NCBI GenBank assembly: GCA_905221605.1
Contig: CAJNDS010002793.1
Span: 212,440-276,439, forward strand
DNA: 64,000 nt
From: Symbiodinium natans
Lineage: Eukaryota > Sar > Dinophyceae > Suessiales > Symbiodiniaceae
Direction: 5' to 3'
Below the pieces are notes generated by a model. That model did not search any database. It was not told the origin of the DNA and saw only the letters and a program-made list of their open reading frames with translations. The translations under genes and the position numbers were made by a program. The first letter of the stretch is position 1. Each line of letters begins with the position of its first letter. This document shows, piece after piece, positions 54,955 to 64,000 of this stretch.

Positions 54955-55991
54955 TTAAGGCCTTTCTGACGCGGGCACATACGCATGAAACTTCTTCAGC
55001 TTCGGGAAGTTTACTCGCTTAACCAACTTCCCGTACTCACAGTACGCAGTTTGTCGAAGCAAAGGTGCTCGCAGGGGTATTTTCATCTTCGGATAGCCGT
55101 CCGCACTGTGAGCGTGATAGAACCCAATCTTGCCACCCGGCCCGAGTCGCACGTGCGACGGTCTCCGCTGTTTGGTCAAGCCACCACAAACGCCACGCTT
55201 GTTGCAAAGGTCCAAAGCCGCCTGCCTGGCAGAGAAGTGTTCATCTTTGGTACCCTCGCAGAATTTCGTCATGCAGTTCGCAATGGCATCTTCCAACGCA
55301 TCAAAAGATTGAAACTGACCACGTCGACAAAAGGACTCGGCAGCGCGAAGCACCCCAGGCAGATTAACAGTGGTGATCCCTGTTTGTCTGTACGCTTTAG
55401 ATCTCCGCGAGCTCAAGATGATGTTCGTGAACTCCTTCTTGTCTTTGGCTTTCAGCAACTTCATTGCAACCCCCCTGGGACTTTGCATGTATCTGACGGC
55501 AAAACAAATCGCGACAGACCAATAATCAGAACGAGCTTGTTTGACCACATCTTGTAGCTCCAGTGAAACAGCGTCTCTGAATCTGTCGATGTGACAGAAG
55601 CGGGTTGTGACATGGCTTCAAGGATCTCATTCAGCTTCGGAATGCTGTAGAACCTTTGTGGCAGGCATGCCTTTCCCAACCAAGGTCTTGGATGGCCCTG
55701 CTCTCTGCCAGAGTGTAGCTTGCGCAAAAGATATTCGAAGTCTTCGATGCACAGCCCAATGCCACGCCAAGTCCTGTGACGGCTTATTTGTGGCAGGAAA
55801 CGACCATTGCAAGAGCCCGAACGTTTCTTCATTCCACCCACGCCAGAACAGCCACCCTGTCTTGCGCCGTTTATAACTTTCCCGTGGGAACACTTCTTGC
55901 ACAGACCTCGTCGTGACAGATTGTAAACGCCAGCGCGACGTACACCCTGGAGTCCACAGCTCTTGCATGTTATCCATTGCGCATACGGCAT
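54955..55991 (-). pseudogene. Zinc-ribbon ORF of unknown family, split by a frameshift
   Basis: The only gene-like - strand sequence. The 5' frame (55991 down to about 55612) begins MPYAQWITCKSCGLQG and has two CxxC pairs (CKSC, CKKC) about 20 residues apart, typical of a zinc ribbon, then a basic region. It then changes frame near 55611: the second frame, opening after a stop, continues HVTTRFCHIDRFRDAVSLEL and runs to a stop at 54955 (contains KAKDKKEFTNIILSSRR and GPGGKIGFYHAHSADGYP). Together they would be about 345 residues. I do not recognise the family. Its isolation inside repeats suggests a mobile-element or virus-derived gene, but that is inference. An undetected short intron is an alternative to a frameshift. 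Confidence 0.5.
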
Positions 55992-56249
55992 TGTTTCTTA
56001 ACGCCCAGAAAGAGAAGTCACAGTAGTTAAAACAGCTACAATACAGGCAGTGCAAAGCGAGGGTATGGCTGGGGTGTTGTATTGTGAGGCGACGTCTGAA
56101 AAAAGGGGCCGTTGTGTTACATGCAACATCCGAAGACCATCAAGACTGCGACTCACGCATTGTGCTGAAACTTTCGGCCGTTACGTTTGGGCTCTGCGAG
56201 ACTGAGCCAAGAGAAACTGTAGCGACTGTGTACATCCTCAACAAGCCTT

Positions 56250-56835
56250 AAAACCTACCGTAGCTCTTTCCCACAAGGATCCCTGCCCCTCTTTGCAACA
56301 AATGCTGCTTCAGGCAGCAAAGCTTTGCGCTTTGTCTCTTTGGAGGGGAACTTAGACACAAAGTCCTAGGGACCAGGGCCTGCAGTTTGTTTCTAGAACT
56401 GAGACCAGAAATCTTAGGGGCCAGGGCTTGCGATTTGTCTCTTTGGAGGAGAACTGAGACCAAACATCTTAGGGACCAGGGCTTGCGTCGCTTTGAGAAG
56501 AGCTGAGACCAAAACTCTTGGGGACCAGGGCTTGCGATTTGACTTTTGGAGCAAATATTGACCCCAAAATCTTAGAGACCAGGGCTTATGATTTGACTCT
56601 TTGGAAATTTGAACCCAACATCTTAGGGACCAGGGCTTGCGATTTGACTCTTTGGAGCAAATATTGAACCCAAAATCTTAGGGACCAGGGCTTGCGATTT
56701 ATCTCTTTGGTCAATCGAAAAATCTTAGGGCTAGGGCTTGCGATTTGACCCTTTGGATTAAAAGTTGAACCCACTATCTCAGACCCTTTGGAGGAAAAAC
56801 CCAACACTTTAGGGTCCAGGGCTTGCGAAGCAAGC
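56250..56835. repeat. Diverged copies of the 55-bp minisatellite
   Basis: About ten imperfect units with the cores AGGGACCAGGGCTTGCGATT and CTCTTTGGAG, varying in length and orientation of indels. They are the same family as the uniform array at 60.1-61.5 kb but clearly older. Confidence 0.85.
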
Positions 56836-57830
56836 TAGATAACAACAAGAAAAAGAAAGAGGAAGCCACGAGCAGAATGTACAAGAAACACACAAGGAAG
56901 GAATAACAAATGATAAAGATAAGCGCCCTTTCTCAGTCTCACTGCATTCATCCTCCATGCGGTTCTCTTGTTACAGAATGAAGATTTAAGAACACAAACC
57001 AATCTCACCACATTCATCCTCCCTCTTCTCTCTGCTCTCTCCCTTCTAGCTGTTGTCTCGTCCTGTTTTTCTTATGGAGGAGAGAATGCATAACATTAGA
57101 TGAGCGACGCGCATGGACGGGAAGAGAGAGAAGCAAGTACTTGTTTGTTGCAGACGGTAGCCCTACTCTCCCCTAGGGCAGGGATGAGTTCCCCTGTTCC
57201 CGTCCTTTTGCCTTCTTTAATCTCTCCCCTGCGTTCCAACTTTTCCGTTCCTTCGTTTAAGGAGAAAGAAGGGGGTATATACAAGGACGAAGACGGTTCC
57301 CTGTGCCCCTGTCCAGCATGAGCTTTTGATCTTCCCATTCAGCGAGAAAGGAACAGACGATAAGAGGAAAACAACAAACCTTTGACTAACCTGCGGTTCT
57401 TTCAGGAGAAGAAGGAGTCGGATAACAGGAGAAGAACAAGGAAGAGGTAAACGTGCAAATATGTCACTCTTCCATTTACACACTCTCCTCATCTCTCCTT
57501 TCTTCCCTTTCTTGCCTGTTGGAGAAGAAATGAGGAAGAAAATAAACCAAAAACTAATGGGGAGACGCCCTGATTCATTCTCACCGCCTTCATCCATCCT
57601 CTCCTCTGCTCTCTTATCTTGCTCTCTTATCTCTCTTCTCGGGCTCTGTTCTTGCCGGAAAGCAAGATGAATGTCCAAGAACCCAAGATCATCTCGTTAC
57701 CTTCGTCCTCGCTCTCATCTCTTCTCGCTTTTTCTCTGCTCTTTGCTTTTCTTACGGAGGAGAGAATTGCAAACAGTCTCGCGGAGTCGGATTTGGGGCT
57801 GCACGCGTGCGCGTGAGGGTCTCCCCCCAC
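56830..57830. repeat. Modules C, A and B (right cluster)
   Basis: Module C at about 56828-56905, module A at about 57040-57330 and module B at about 57400-57815 repeat the left cluster in the same orientation. The module B copy is nearly identical to the one at 53.9 kb over about 200 bases. Confidence 0.8.
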
Positions 57831-57838
57831 AAACACCT

Positions 57839-57945
57839 CAACGAAAGAAAGAACGAAAGAAAGAACGAAAGAAAGAACGAAAGAAAGAACGAAAGAAAGA
57901 ACGAAAGAAAGAACGAAAGAAAGAACGAAAGAAAGAAGAAAGACA
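57839..57945. repeat. 12-bp minisatellite (CGAAAGAAAGAA)n
   Basis: About eight near-perfect 12-base units, immediately after a module B copy. Confidence 0.95.
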
Positions 57946-57949
57946 AAAA

Positions 57950-58570
57950 AAGAAAGAAGGAAAGCACAAAGAAAAAACAAACAAGGAAAGCAGGCAGCTG
58001 CTCGTTGCAAAGGGGGTCTCGGCTCCCCCTAGTGCAGGCCTGAGTTCCCTTGTTCCCTCCATTTTGTCATATGGACGAGAAGGGAGAGAAGCAGGCAGTT
58101 GTGTTGCAAAAAGTGGCCCCTCCCAGGGCTGAGTTCCCCTGTTCCCTCCAGTTTGTCTGCAATCCACCCCCCCTGAGTTCCAACAGTTCTGTTCAGATAG
58201 GACAAAACGGCTCCCCTGTTCATTTGTGCGTGTTCTTTCAACAGACTCATTCAGCGAGAAGGAACAGACAACAAGAGGAATACACCAAGGAATGAACAAA
58301 AGTGTTTTTTCGTTTTTCTTATCGAGGAGAGAAAGGGGTCGGAGAACAGGAGAAGGACAAAGAACAATTCAATTGTCGTAACTCTCCTCTCATCCCTTTC
58401 TTGCCTTTGGGAAGAAGAAAGAAAGAAGGAAAGAATAAACAACAAATTCTGAGAGGCGCCACTATTCAACCTCACTACCTTCATCCACCCTCGCCTCTCT
58501 TCTTCCTCTTCTTTGAATGTTTGTGTAAGGACACAAATCCATCTCACTACAAGTTCGTCCCGCTTCTCGG
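57950..58570. other. No gene; degenerate module fragments
   Basis: Contains fragments similar to modules A and B (GGTCGGAGAACAGGAGAAGG, CCTTCATCC). No protein-like frame. Confidence 0.5.
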
Positions 58571-58575
58571 CGCCT

Positions 58576-58576
<1 letters not shown>

Positions 58577-58640
<64 letters not shown>
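58577..58640. repeat. (CT)n microsatellite
   Basis: About 60 bases of CT with one CCTC interruption. Confidence 0.95.
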
Positions 58641-58641
<1 letters not shown>

Positions 58642-58705
58642 CGCTCTTGTCTCTTCTTCTTGTTCTTCCTGGGGGCGGCCTTGGGCAAGGGGGGGCTGGA
58701 ATTTA

Positions 58706-59345
58706 AGTCACCCTTAAGTTTTTGGAAAACTGAGCTCCCAAAATGACAAATCGCAAGCAGTGTCCCCCTCAAGTGTTTGGAAAACGGAGCCCCCAAAATG
58801 ACAAATCGCAAGCAGTGCCCCCTTAAGTTTTGGAAAACAGAACTTCCAAAATGACAAATCGCAAGCAGTGTCCCCCTTAAGTGTTCGGAAAACTGAGCTC
58901 CCAAAATGACAAATCGCAAGCAGTGTCCCCCCTTCAGTTTTTGGAAACGGAGCTCCCACAAATCGCAAGCTGTGCCCCCCCTCATTTTTTTTGGTAAGCT
59001 GAGCTCCCAAAATGACAAGTCGCAAGCAGTGTCCCCCTGAAGTTTTGGAAAACAGAGCTTCCAAAATGACAAATCGCAAGCAGTGTCCCCCTTAAGTGTT
59101 TGGACAACTGAGCTCCCAAAATGATGAATCGCAAGCAGTGCCCCCCCTAAAGCTTTTGGAAACCTGAGCGCCCAAAATGACAATTCGCAAGCAGTGTGCC
59201 CCTTAAGCTTTTGGAAAATGGAGCTCCCAAAATGTCAAATCGCAAGCAGTGTCCCCCGAAAGTTTTTGAAAACGGAGCTCCCAAAATGACAAATCGCAAG
59301 CAGTGTCCCCCTTGCTGTAAGTTTTTGGAACACTGAGCTCCCACA
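58706..59345. repeat. 56-bp minisatellite, about 11 units
   Basis: Tandem units contain TGAGCTCCCAAAATGACAAA, TCGCAAGCAGTGTCCCCC and TTAAGTTTTTGGAAAA. The - strand stays open across many units, giving a repeated C-D-L-S-F-W pattern that is a repeat artefact. The unit is related, in inverted orientation, to the 55-bp array at 60.1 kb. Confidence 0.95.
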
Positions 59346-60135
59346 TAAATACTCAAGGTTAGATAGTTTAGATAGTTTAGGTGGTTTCGGGCCTTTCTAC
59401 CCTGTCCCCCTGGCCCCCCCCTGGCCCGCCTGGCGCCCCTCGGGTTTTGCCCATGGCAAAGAGAAGGTACTCGTCTTCGTCTTTCCTCTCTTTCTAAGGA
59501 ATAGAAGAGACCGGAAGCAAGGAGAGGGACGGACCAAACAAGGCGCAAAGAAGGTGCATCTCTCCCCTGTCCCTTTTGAATGAGAAAGAACCATTCTTGC
59601 TCTTCACAGATAGGTGTCCTCCCACCTCTTCAGGAAATCTCCTTTCCCTTATTTTGCTTGTTGAAGCGAAAAAGAACAAGAACAGATAGAAAGAGAGGGA
59701 AAGAATAAGTAAAGAATAAGTAAAGAGAGGAGCTCTTCACCCCTCTCTAGCAAATATGTGCTTTTCCTTCTCGGGGTGTGTCGCTTTTTCTCCCTTGAAG
59801 ATGCAGAAAACGATTGAAAAAAGGACCCATTCCATCGCCCCTATGTATAGAGTGAGATACCATGAGCATCAGCTGGGTTTGCTGCCAATCCAAAACGGTG
59901 TCTCTTTAATCGCTTTCTGTGTCTTCAAACGAGCAAAAGGGATCCCCTAAGTGCTTTCTTTTGGGATGTCTTTTTTTGCTTGAAAACACAGAAAACGTAA
60001 AAAGGACGCCTGCTTCCATCGCGCATAGAGTGAGATAGAGAGGCTGAGAATGAGTGAGTGAGAGATACAGGTAGGGACAGGGAAAGAGAGAAAGCTAAAG
60101 AAAAAACGAAAGAAAGAAAGATAGCGACAGGGATA
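59346..60135. other. No supported gene
   Basis: Pyrimidine- and purine-rich DNA. One + strand frame (59756-59950, 64 codons) has no recognisable feature. GAGAGA/GAAAGA patches lie at about 59990-60125. Confidence 0.5.
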
Positions 60136-60138
60136 GGG

Positions 60139-61512
60139 TTGCGATTTGGCTCTTTGGAGGAAAACTTGAACCCAAAATCTTAGGGACCAGGGCTTGCGAT
60201 TTGGCTCTTTGGAGGAAAACTTGAACCGAAAATCTTAGGGACCAGGGCTTGCGATTTGGCTCTTTGGAGGAAAACTTGAACCCAAAATCTTAGGGGCCAG
60301 GGCTTGCGATTTGGCTCTTTGGAGGAAATCTTGAACCCAAAATCTTAGGGACCAGGGCTTGCGATTTGGCTTTTTGGAGGAAAACTTGAACCCAAAATCT
60401 TAGGGACCAGGGCTTGCGATTTGGCTCTTTGGAGGAAAACTTGAACCCAAAACCTTAGGGACCAGGGCTTGCGATTTGGCTCTTTGGAGGCAAACTTGAA
60501 CCCAACATCTTAGGGACCAGGGCTTGCGATTTGGCTTTTTGGATGAAAACTTGAACCCAAAATCTTAGGGACCAGGGCTTGCGATTTGGCTCTTTGGAGG
60601 AAAAATTGAACCCAAAATCTTAGGGACCAGGGCTTGCGATTTGGCTCTTTGGAGGAAAACTTGAACCCAAAATCTTAGAAACCAGGGCTTGCGATTTGGC
60701 TCTTTGGAGGAAAACTTGAACCCAAAATCTTAGGGACCAGGCTTGCGATTTGGCTCTTTGGAGGAAAACTTGAGCCGAAAATCTTAGGGACCAGGGCTTG
60801 CGATTTGGCTCTTTGGAGGAAAACTTGAACCCAAAATCTTAGGGACCAGGGCTTGCGATTTGGCTCTTTGGAGGAAATCTTGAACCCAAAATCTTAGGGA
60901 CCAGGGCTTGCGATTTGGCTTTTTGGAGGCAAACTTGAACCCAAAATCTTAGGGACCAGGGCTTGCGATTTGGCTCTTTGGAGGAAAACTTGAACCCAAA
61001 ACCTTAGGGACCAGGGCTTGCGATTTGGCTCTTTGGAGGAAAACTTGAACCCAAAATCTTAGGGACCAGGGCTTGCGATTTGGCTCTTTGGAGGAAAACT
61101 TGCAAAATCTTAGGGACCAGGGCTTGCGATTTGGCTCTTTGGAGGACAACTTGAACCCAAAATCTTAGGGACCAGGGCTTGCGATTTGGCTCTTTGGAGA
61201 AAAACTTGATTGAACCCAAAATCTTAGGGACCAGGGCTTGCGATTTGGCTCTTTGGAGGAAAACTTGAACCCAAATTAGGGACCAGGGCTTGCGATTTGG
61301 CTCTTTGGAGGAAAACTTGAACCCAAAATCTTAGGGACCAGGGCTTGCGATTTGGCTTTTTGGAGGAAAACTTGAACCCAAAATCTTAGGGACCAGGCTT
61401 GCGATTTGGCTGTTTGGAGGAAAACTTGAGCCGCCAGGGCTTGCGATTTGGCTCTTTGGAGGAAAACTTGAACCCAAAATCTTAGGGACCAGGCCTTGCG
61501 ATTTAGCGCTTT
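60139..61512. repeat. 55-bp minisatellite, about 25 units
   Basis: Unit built of GCGATTTGGCTCTTTGGAGG, AAAACTTGAACCCAAAATCT and TAGGGACCAGGGCTT. Units are very similar, with a few single-base changes, a shortened unit at about 61265 and a rearranged one at about 61425. The homogeneity suggests recent expansion. Confidence 0.97.
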
Positions 61513-61544
61513 GGGTGAAAACGTGAACTCAGAATCCCCCCCCA

Positions 61545-61630
61545 CTTTCGGATTTAAATTATTTAAATTATTTAATTTATTTGAGTGATTTAAATCATTC
61601 AAATTATTTAAACTATTTAGATTATGTAAA
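61545..61630. repeat. AT-rich ATTTAAATT array
   Basis: Repeated ATTTAAATTATTTAAATT-type units, largely self-complementary, ending in TATGTAAATCCGCC. Similar AT-rich palindromic segments recur at about 62728-62845. Confidence 0.75.
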
Positions 61631-62305
61631 TCCGCCGAGGCCTCGGGCCGAAGGTGTATAGGTAGTCAGAACAGGCACCCCCCTCCAAATCCTCTCACCA
61701 GGTTCAAAGCCCTTTTTCGGACCCCTTTTCTTGCCTCAAATGGGTACCCCCCCTAGGTGAGCAGGGTCCGCAAGCGGATGGTTCGCCAGGACCAGAGGCA
61801 GTTGCAGCCCTTCCCAGCAGGGCCCCCCACCAGGCCAACTGCGCTACCCCCCCCCCACCCCCCCCCCCCCACCCCCCCCCCCCTAAAAACAAACCCACCC
61901 CCTCCACCTCCCCCCCTAAACCCCCCCCCCCCCCCTTATCCCCCCACCCCCTACCCCCCCCCCTTTGTCCCTCCCCCAAAGCCACAGAGCGGCGCTCGAG
62001 GTGCGAATGTACCGCAACAAAGGGGCTTATGATGTTTGTAGCACACCCATGGTTCATAACCTAGGGGTGTCGCTTTTCAAGTGTTCCCATCGTTTACAGG
62101 GTTTTGGGATTTCGTGTCCACCCCTTTGCTTAATTGAATGGCTGGGGGTTTTGGCGCTTGCTCACATAAGGTGTTTGTGAAAGGCGGAGTTTTCCTGCTC
62201 CGACGCGCTGGCTTGACGGAATGTGAGCACGGCCGCAAATCCGCCGAGGCCTCGGCCGGGAGGTGTCCAGAAGCCCTTTTTCGGACACGTTCGCCAGGAC
62301 AAGCC

Positions 62306-62365
<60 letters not shown>
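61628..62365. repeat. Duplicated module, each copy ending in a C-rich tract
   Basis: Both copies contain, in order, AATCCGCCGAGGCCTCGG (61629-61646 and 62238-62255), AAGCCCTTTTTCGGAC (61707-61722 and 62271-62286), TTCGCCAGGAC (61782-61792 and 62290-62300) and then a C-rich tract (about 61846-61972, interrupted; 62307-62365, nearly pure C). The second copy is shorter between the blocks. No gene. Confidence 0.8.
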
Positions 62366-62519
62366 ACCACTGCAGTTGGTGAGCGGGTCTGAGCTTAAAG
62401 CCTTACATCTTAAACCTGAAGCACTCAACCGCCCCCCTCCCCCCCTACGCCCCTGAGCCGCCTGGCTCAACCCTACGATCAATCCAAGCCGAACCGTCTT
62501 GAACCCTACTCCCAAGAAA

Positions 62520-62640
62520 ACCCTAAACCCCAAAGCGTGAACCTTGAGCCCTAAGCCCTCAATCCTAAACTAAACCATAAACCATAAACCCGGAACCCTA
62601 AACCCTAAACCCTAAACCCTAAACCCTAAACCCAACCCTT
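62520..62640. repeat. Interstitial telomeric repeat (CCCTAAA)n
   Basis: Degenerate CCCTAAA variants from about 62520 become perfect CCCTAAA units at about 62598-62632. TTTAGGG is the telomere repeat type reported for dinoflagellates and plants. With CCCTAAA on the + strand, a true chromosome end would lie to the left, but sequence continues on both sides, so the array is internal. Confidence 0.9.
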
Positions 62641-62875
62641 ATTGCTTGGGGTCCAGCGACTTGGGCGCTGCGGAATCACCATGCTCACGCGGATGCGCTG
62701 GGCCGGGCCGAGGCGGGTCGCGTAGCGTTAAAATTATGTAAATTATGTAAATTATTTGAATTATTGAATTCCCGGCCGAATTGAATAATTTAAATAATAT
62801 AAATCCGAAACCTGCCGGTCACATTTAAATTATGTAAATAATTTAAGTCCGAAAAGGCGGGGGAGCCCGGGCCTC

Positions 62876-63012
62876 CCCCCAATACTAAATTACGAGCCCG
62901 CACCTCCCGCCAATACTAAATTACGAGCCCGCGCCTTCCCCCAATACTAAATTACGAGCGCGGGCCTCCCGCAATACTAAATTACGAGCCCGCGCCTCCC
63001 CCCAATACTATC
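62876..63012. repeat. 31-bp tandem repeat, five units
   Basis: Units of AATACTAAATTACGAGCCCG plus CGCCTCCCCCC, five in a row with small changes. Confidence 0.9.
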
Positions 63013-63044
63013 TAACCTCTGGCTAGGGGCGACCCAGAGGGAAT

Positions 63045-64000
63045 TAGAACTTTCTAAACTATCTAAACTATCTAAACTATCTAAACTATCTAAACTATCT
63101 AACCTCTATTTTGGGAAAAAAGGAGGTTAGATAGTTTAGATGGTTTAGGGGCTCGTCTCAACTATCTAAACTATCTAAACTGTCTAAACTATCTAACCTC
63201 CTTTTTTCCCAAAACCGAGGTTAGATAGTTTAGATAGTTTAGATAGTTTAGAGGCTCGTCTAAACTATCTAAACTATCTAACCTCCTTTTCTCCCAAAAT
63301 GGAGGTTAGATAGTTTAGATAGTTTAGATAGTTTAGGAAGTTTCAAACCTCCTGGGGGCCTCCCCGGAAAGAGGTTAGATAGTTTAGATAGTTTAGATAG
63401 TTCAGGGGCTTCCTGAACTATCTAAACTATCTAAACTATCTAAACTATCTAACCTCGATTTTGGGAGAAAAGGAGGTTAGATAGTTTAGATCGTTTAGAT
63501 AGTTCAGGGGCTTCCTGAACTATCTAAACTATCTAAACTATCTAACCTCTTTCCGGGGAGGCCCCCAGGAGGTTTGAAACTTTCTAAACTATCTAAACTA
63601 TCTAAACTATCTAAACTATCTAACCTCGATTTTGGGAGAAAAGGAGGTTAGATAGTTTAGATAGTTTAGATAGTTCAGGGGCTTCCTGAACTATCTAAAC
63701 TATCTAAACTATCTAACCTCTTTCCGGGGAGGCCCCCAGGAGGTTTGAAACTTTCTAAACTATCTAAACTATCTAAACCATCTAAACTATCTAACCTCTG
63801 TTTCTCCCAAAATCGAGGTTAGATAGTTTAGATAGTTTAGGGGCTCGTCTAAACGATCTAAACTATCTAAACTATCTAAACTATCTAAACTATCTAAAGT
63901 ATCTAACCTCGTTTTCTCCCAAAATCGAGGTTAGATAGTTTAGATAGTTTAGGGGCTCGTCTAAACTATCTAAACTATCTAAACTATCTAAACTATCTAA
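63045..64000. repeat. Hairpin array built from a 9-bp unit (CTATCTAAA)n
   Basis: Runs of CTATCTAAA alternate with runs of its complement TTTAGATAG, separated by short spacers (GGGGCTTCC, GGGGCTCGT, or the purine/pyrimidine spacer TTTTGGGAGAAAAG). Each pair forms a near-perfect hairpin. For example, 63653-63719 has arms of about 35 bases around GGCTT. The array runs off the end of the window. No coding potential. Confidence 0.95.

Noticed and set aside
54985-55557. 190-codon + strand frame opposite the zinc-ribbon ORF
   Set aside because: The - strand frames have the CxxC motifs and better protein composition; the + frame appears to be their shadow.
58251-59548. Long - strand frames with a repeated C-D-L-S-F-W pattern, resembling a repeat protein
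   Set aside because: The pattern comes from the 56-bp minisatellite; frame shifts occur between units and no non-repeat domain exists.
60760-60785. Reverse-strand TTTTCGGCTCAAG resembling the spliced leader
   Set aside because: It is a one-base variant of the 55-bp minisatellite unit and has an extra base relative to the leader.
60949-61602. - strand frames with repeated N-R-K-P-W-S-L-R-F-W
   Set aside because: Translation of the 55-bp minisatellite; the same explanation applies.
61704-62533. Glycine-rich and proline-rich frames
   Set aside because: They are poly-C/poly-G tracts.

Overview
The window looks like nuclear DNA of a dinoflagellate, most likely a Symbiodinium-like alga. Four lines of evidence support this. 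(1) A peridinin/fucoxanthin-type chlorophyll a/c-binding (LHC) gene can be rebuilt exon by exon. (2) In three genes whose introns can be placed by homology and reading frame, most introns begin GA or GC instead of GT. (3) Every recognisable gene but one lies on the + strand, as in dinoflagellate unidirectional gene arrays. (4) The DNA is rich in microsatellites, has TTTAGGG-type telomeric repeats, and carries a possible spliced-leader relic. There is no operon structure, and I found no rRNA, tRNA or CRISPR.

Layout. 0-6.4 kb: purine microsatellites, then a fragmented coiled-coil gene. 6.4-14.5 kb: an 8-bp minisatellite and weak hypothetical exons. 14.6-15.5 kb: exons resembling the C-terminus of dinoflagellate ion-channel proteins, with a small inverted-repeat element in one intron. 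16.8 kb: a frameshifted coiled-coil fragment. 20.7-21.0 kb: FkbM-type methyltransferase exons. 27.4-29.0 kb: a calmodulin-like four-EF-hand gene, next to or fused with a p25-alpha/TPPP-like segment. 29.8-32.7 kb: a membrane-segment exon, hypothetical exons and an intronless acidic secreted protein. 34-36 kb: a second copy of the inverted-repeat element, repeats, and an FtsJ-like methyltransferase exon. 37.7 kb: an intact 257-residue ORF. 40.9-43.0 kb: an unknown gene ending almost on top of the LHC gene. 44.7-46.8 kb: a large intronless PIN-like/GPR155-like membrane protein. 47.7-49.3 kb: an RluA-family pseudouridine synthase. 49.5-51.7 kb: an 8-exon, divergent elongation factor 1A homologue.

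From 52 kb to the end the sequence changes to repeat-dominated DNA: dispersed 300-bp pyrimidine-rich modules, two related 55/56-bp minisatellites in opposite orientation, poly-C tracts, an interstitial telomeric array, and a ~1 kb array of near-perfect hairpins built from a 9-bp unit. Only one gene-like island, a frameshifted zinc-ribbon ORF on the - strand, sits inside it. This looks subtelomeric.

The genes do not form one pathway. They cover photosynthesis (LHC), calcium sensing (EF-hand, p25-alpha), translation or RNA modification (EF-1A-like, RluA, FtsJ) and transport (GPR155-like). Exon boundaries were inferred by reading-frame continuity and remembered family motifs, without any alignment software.
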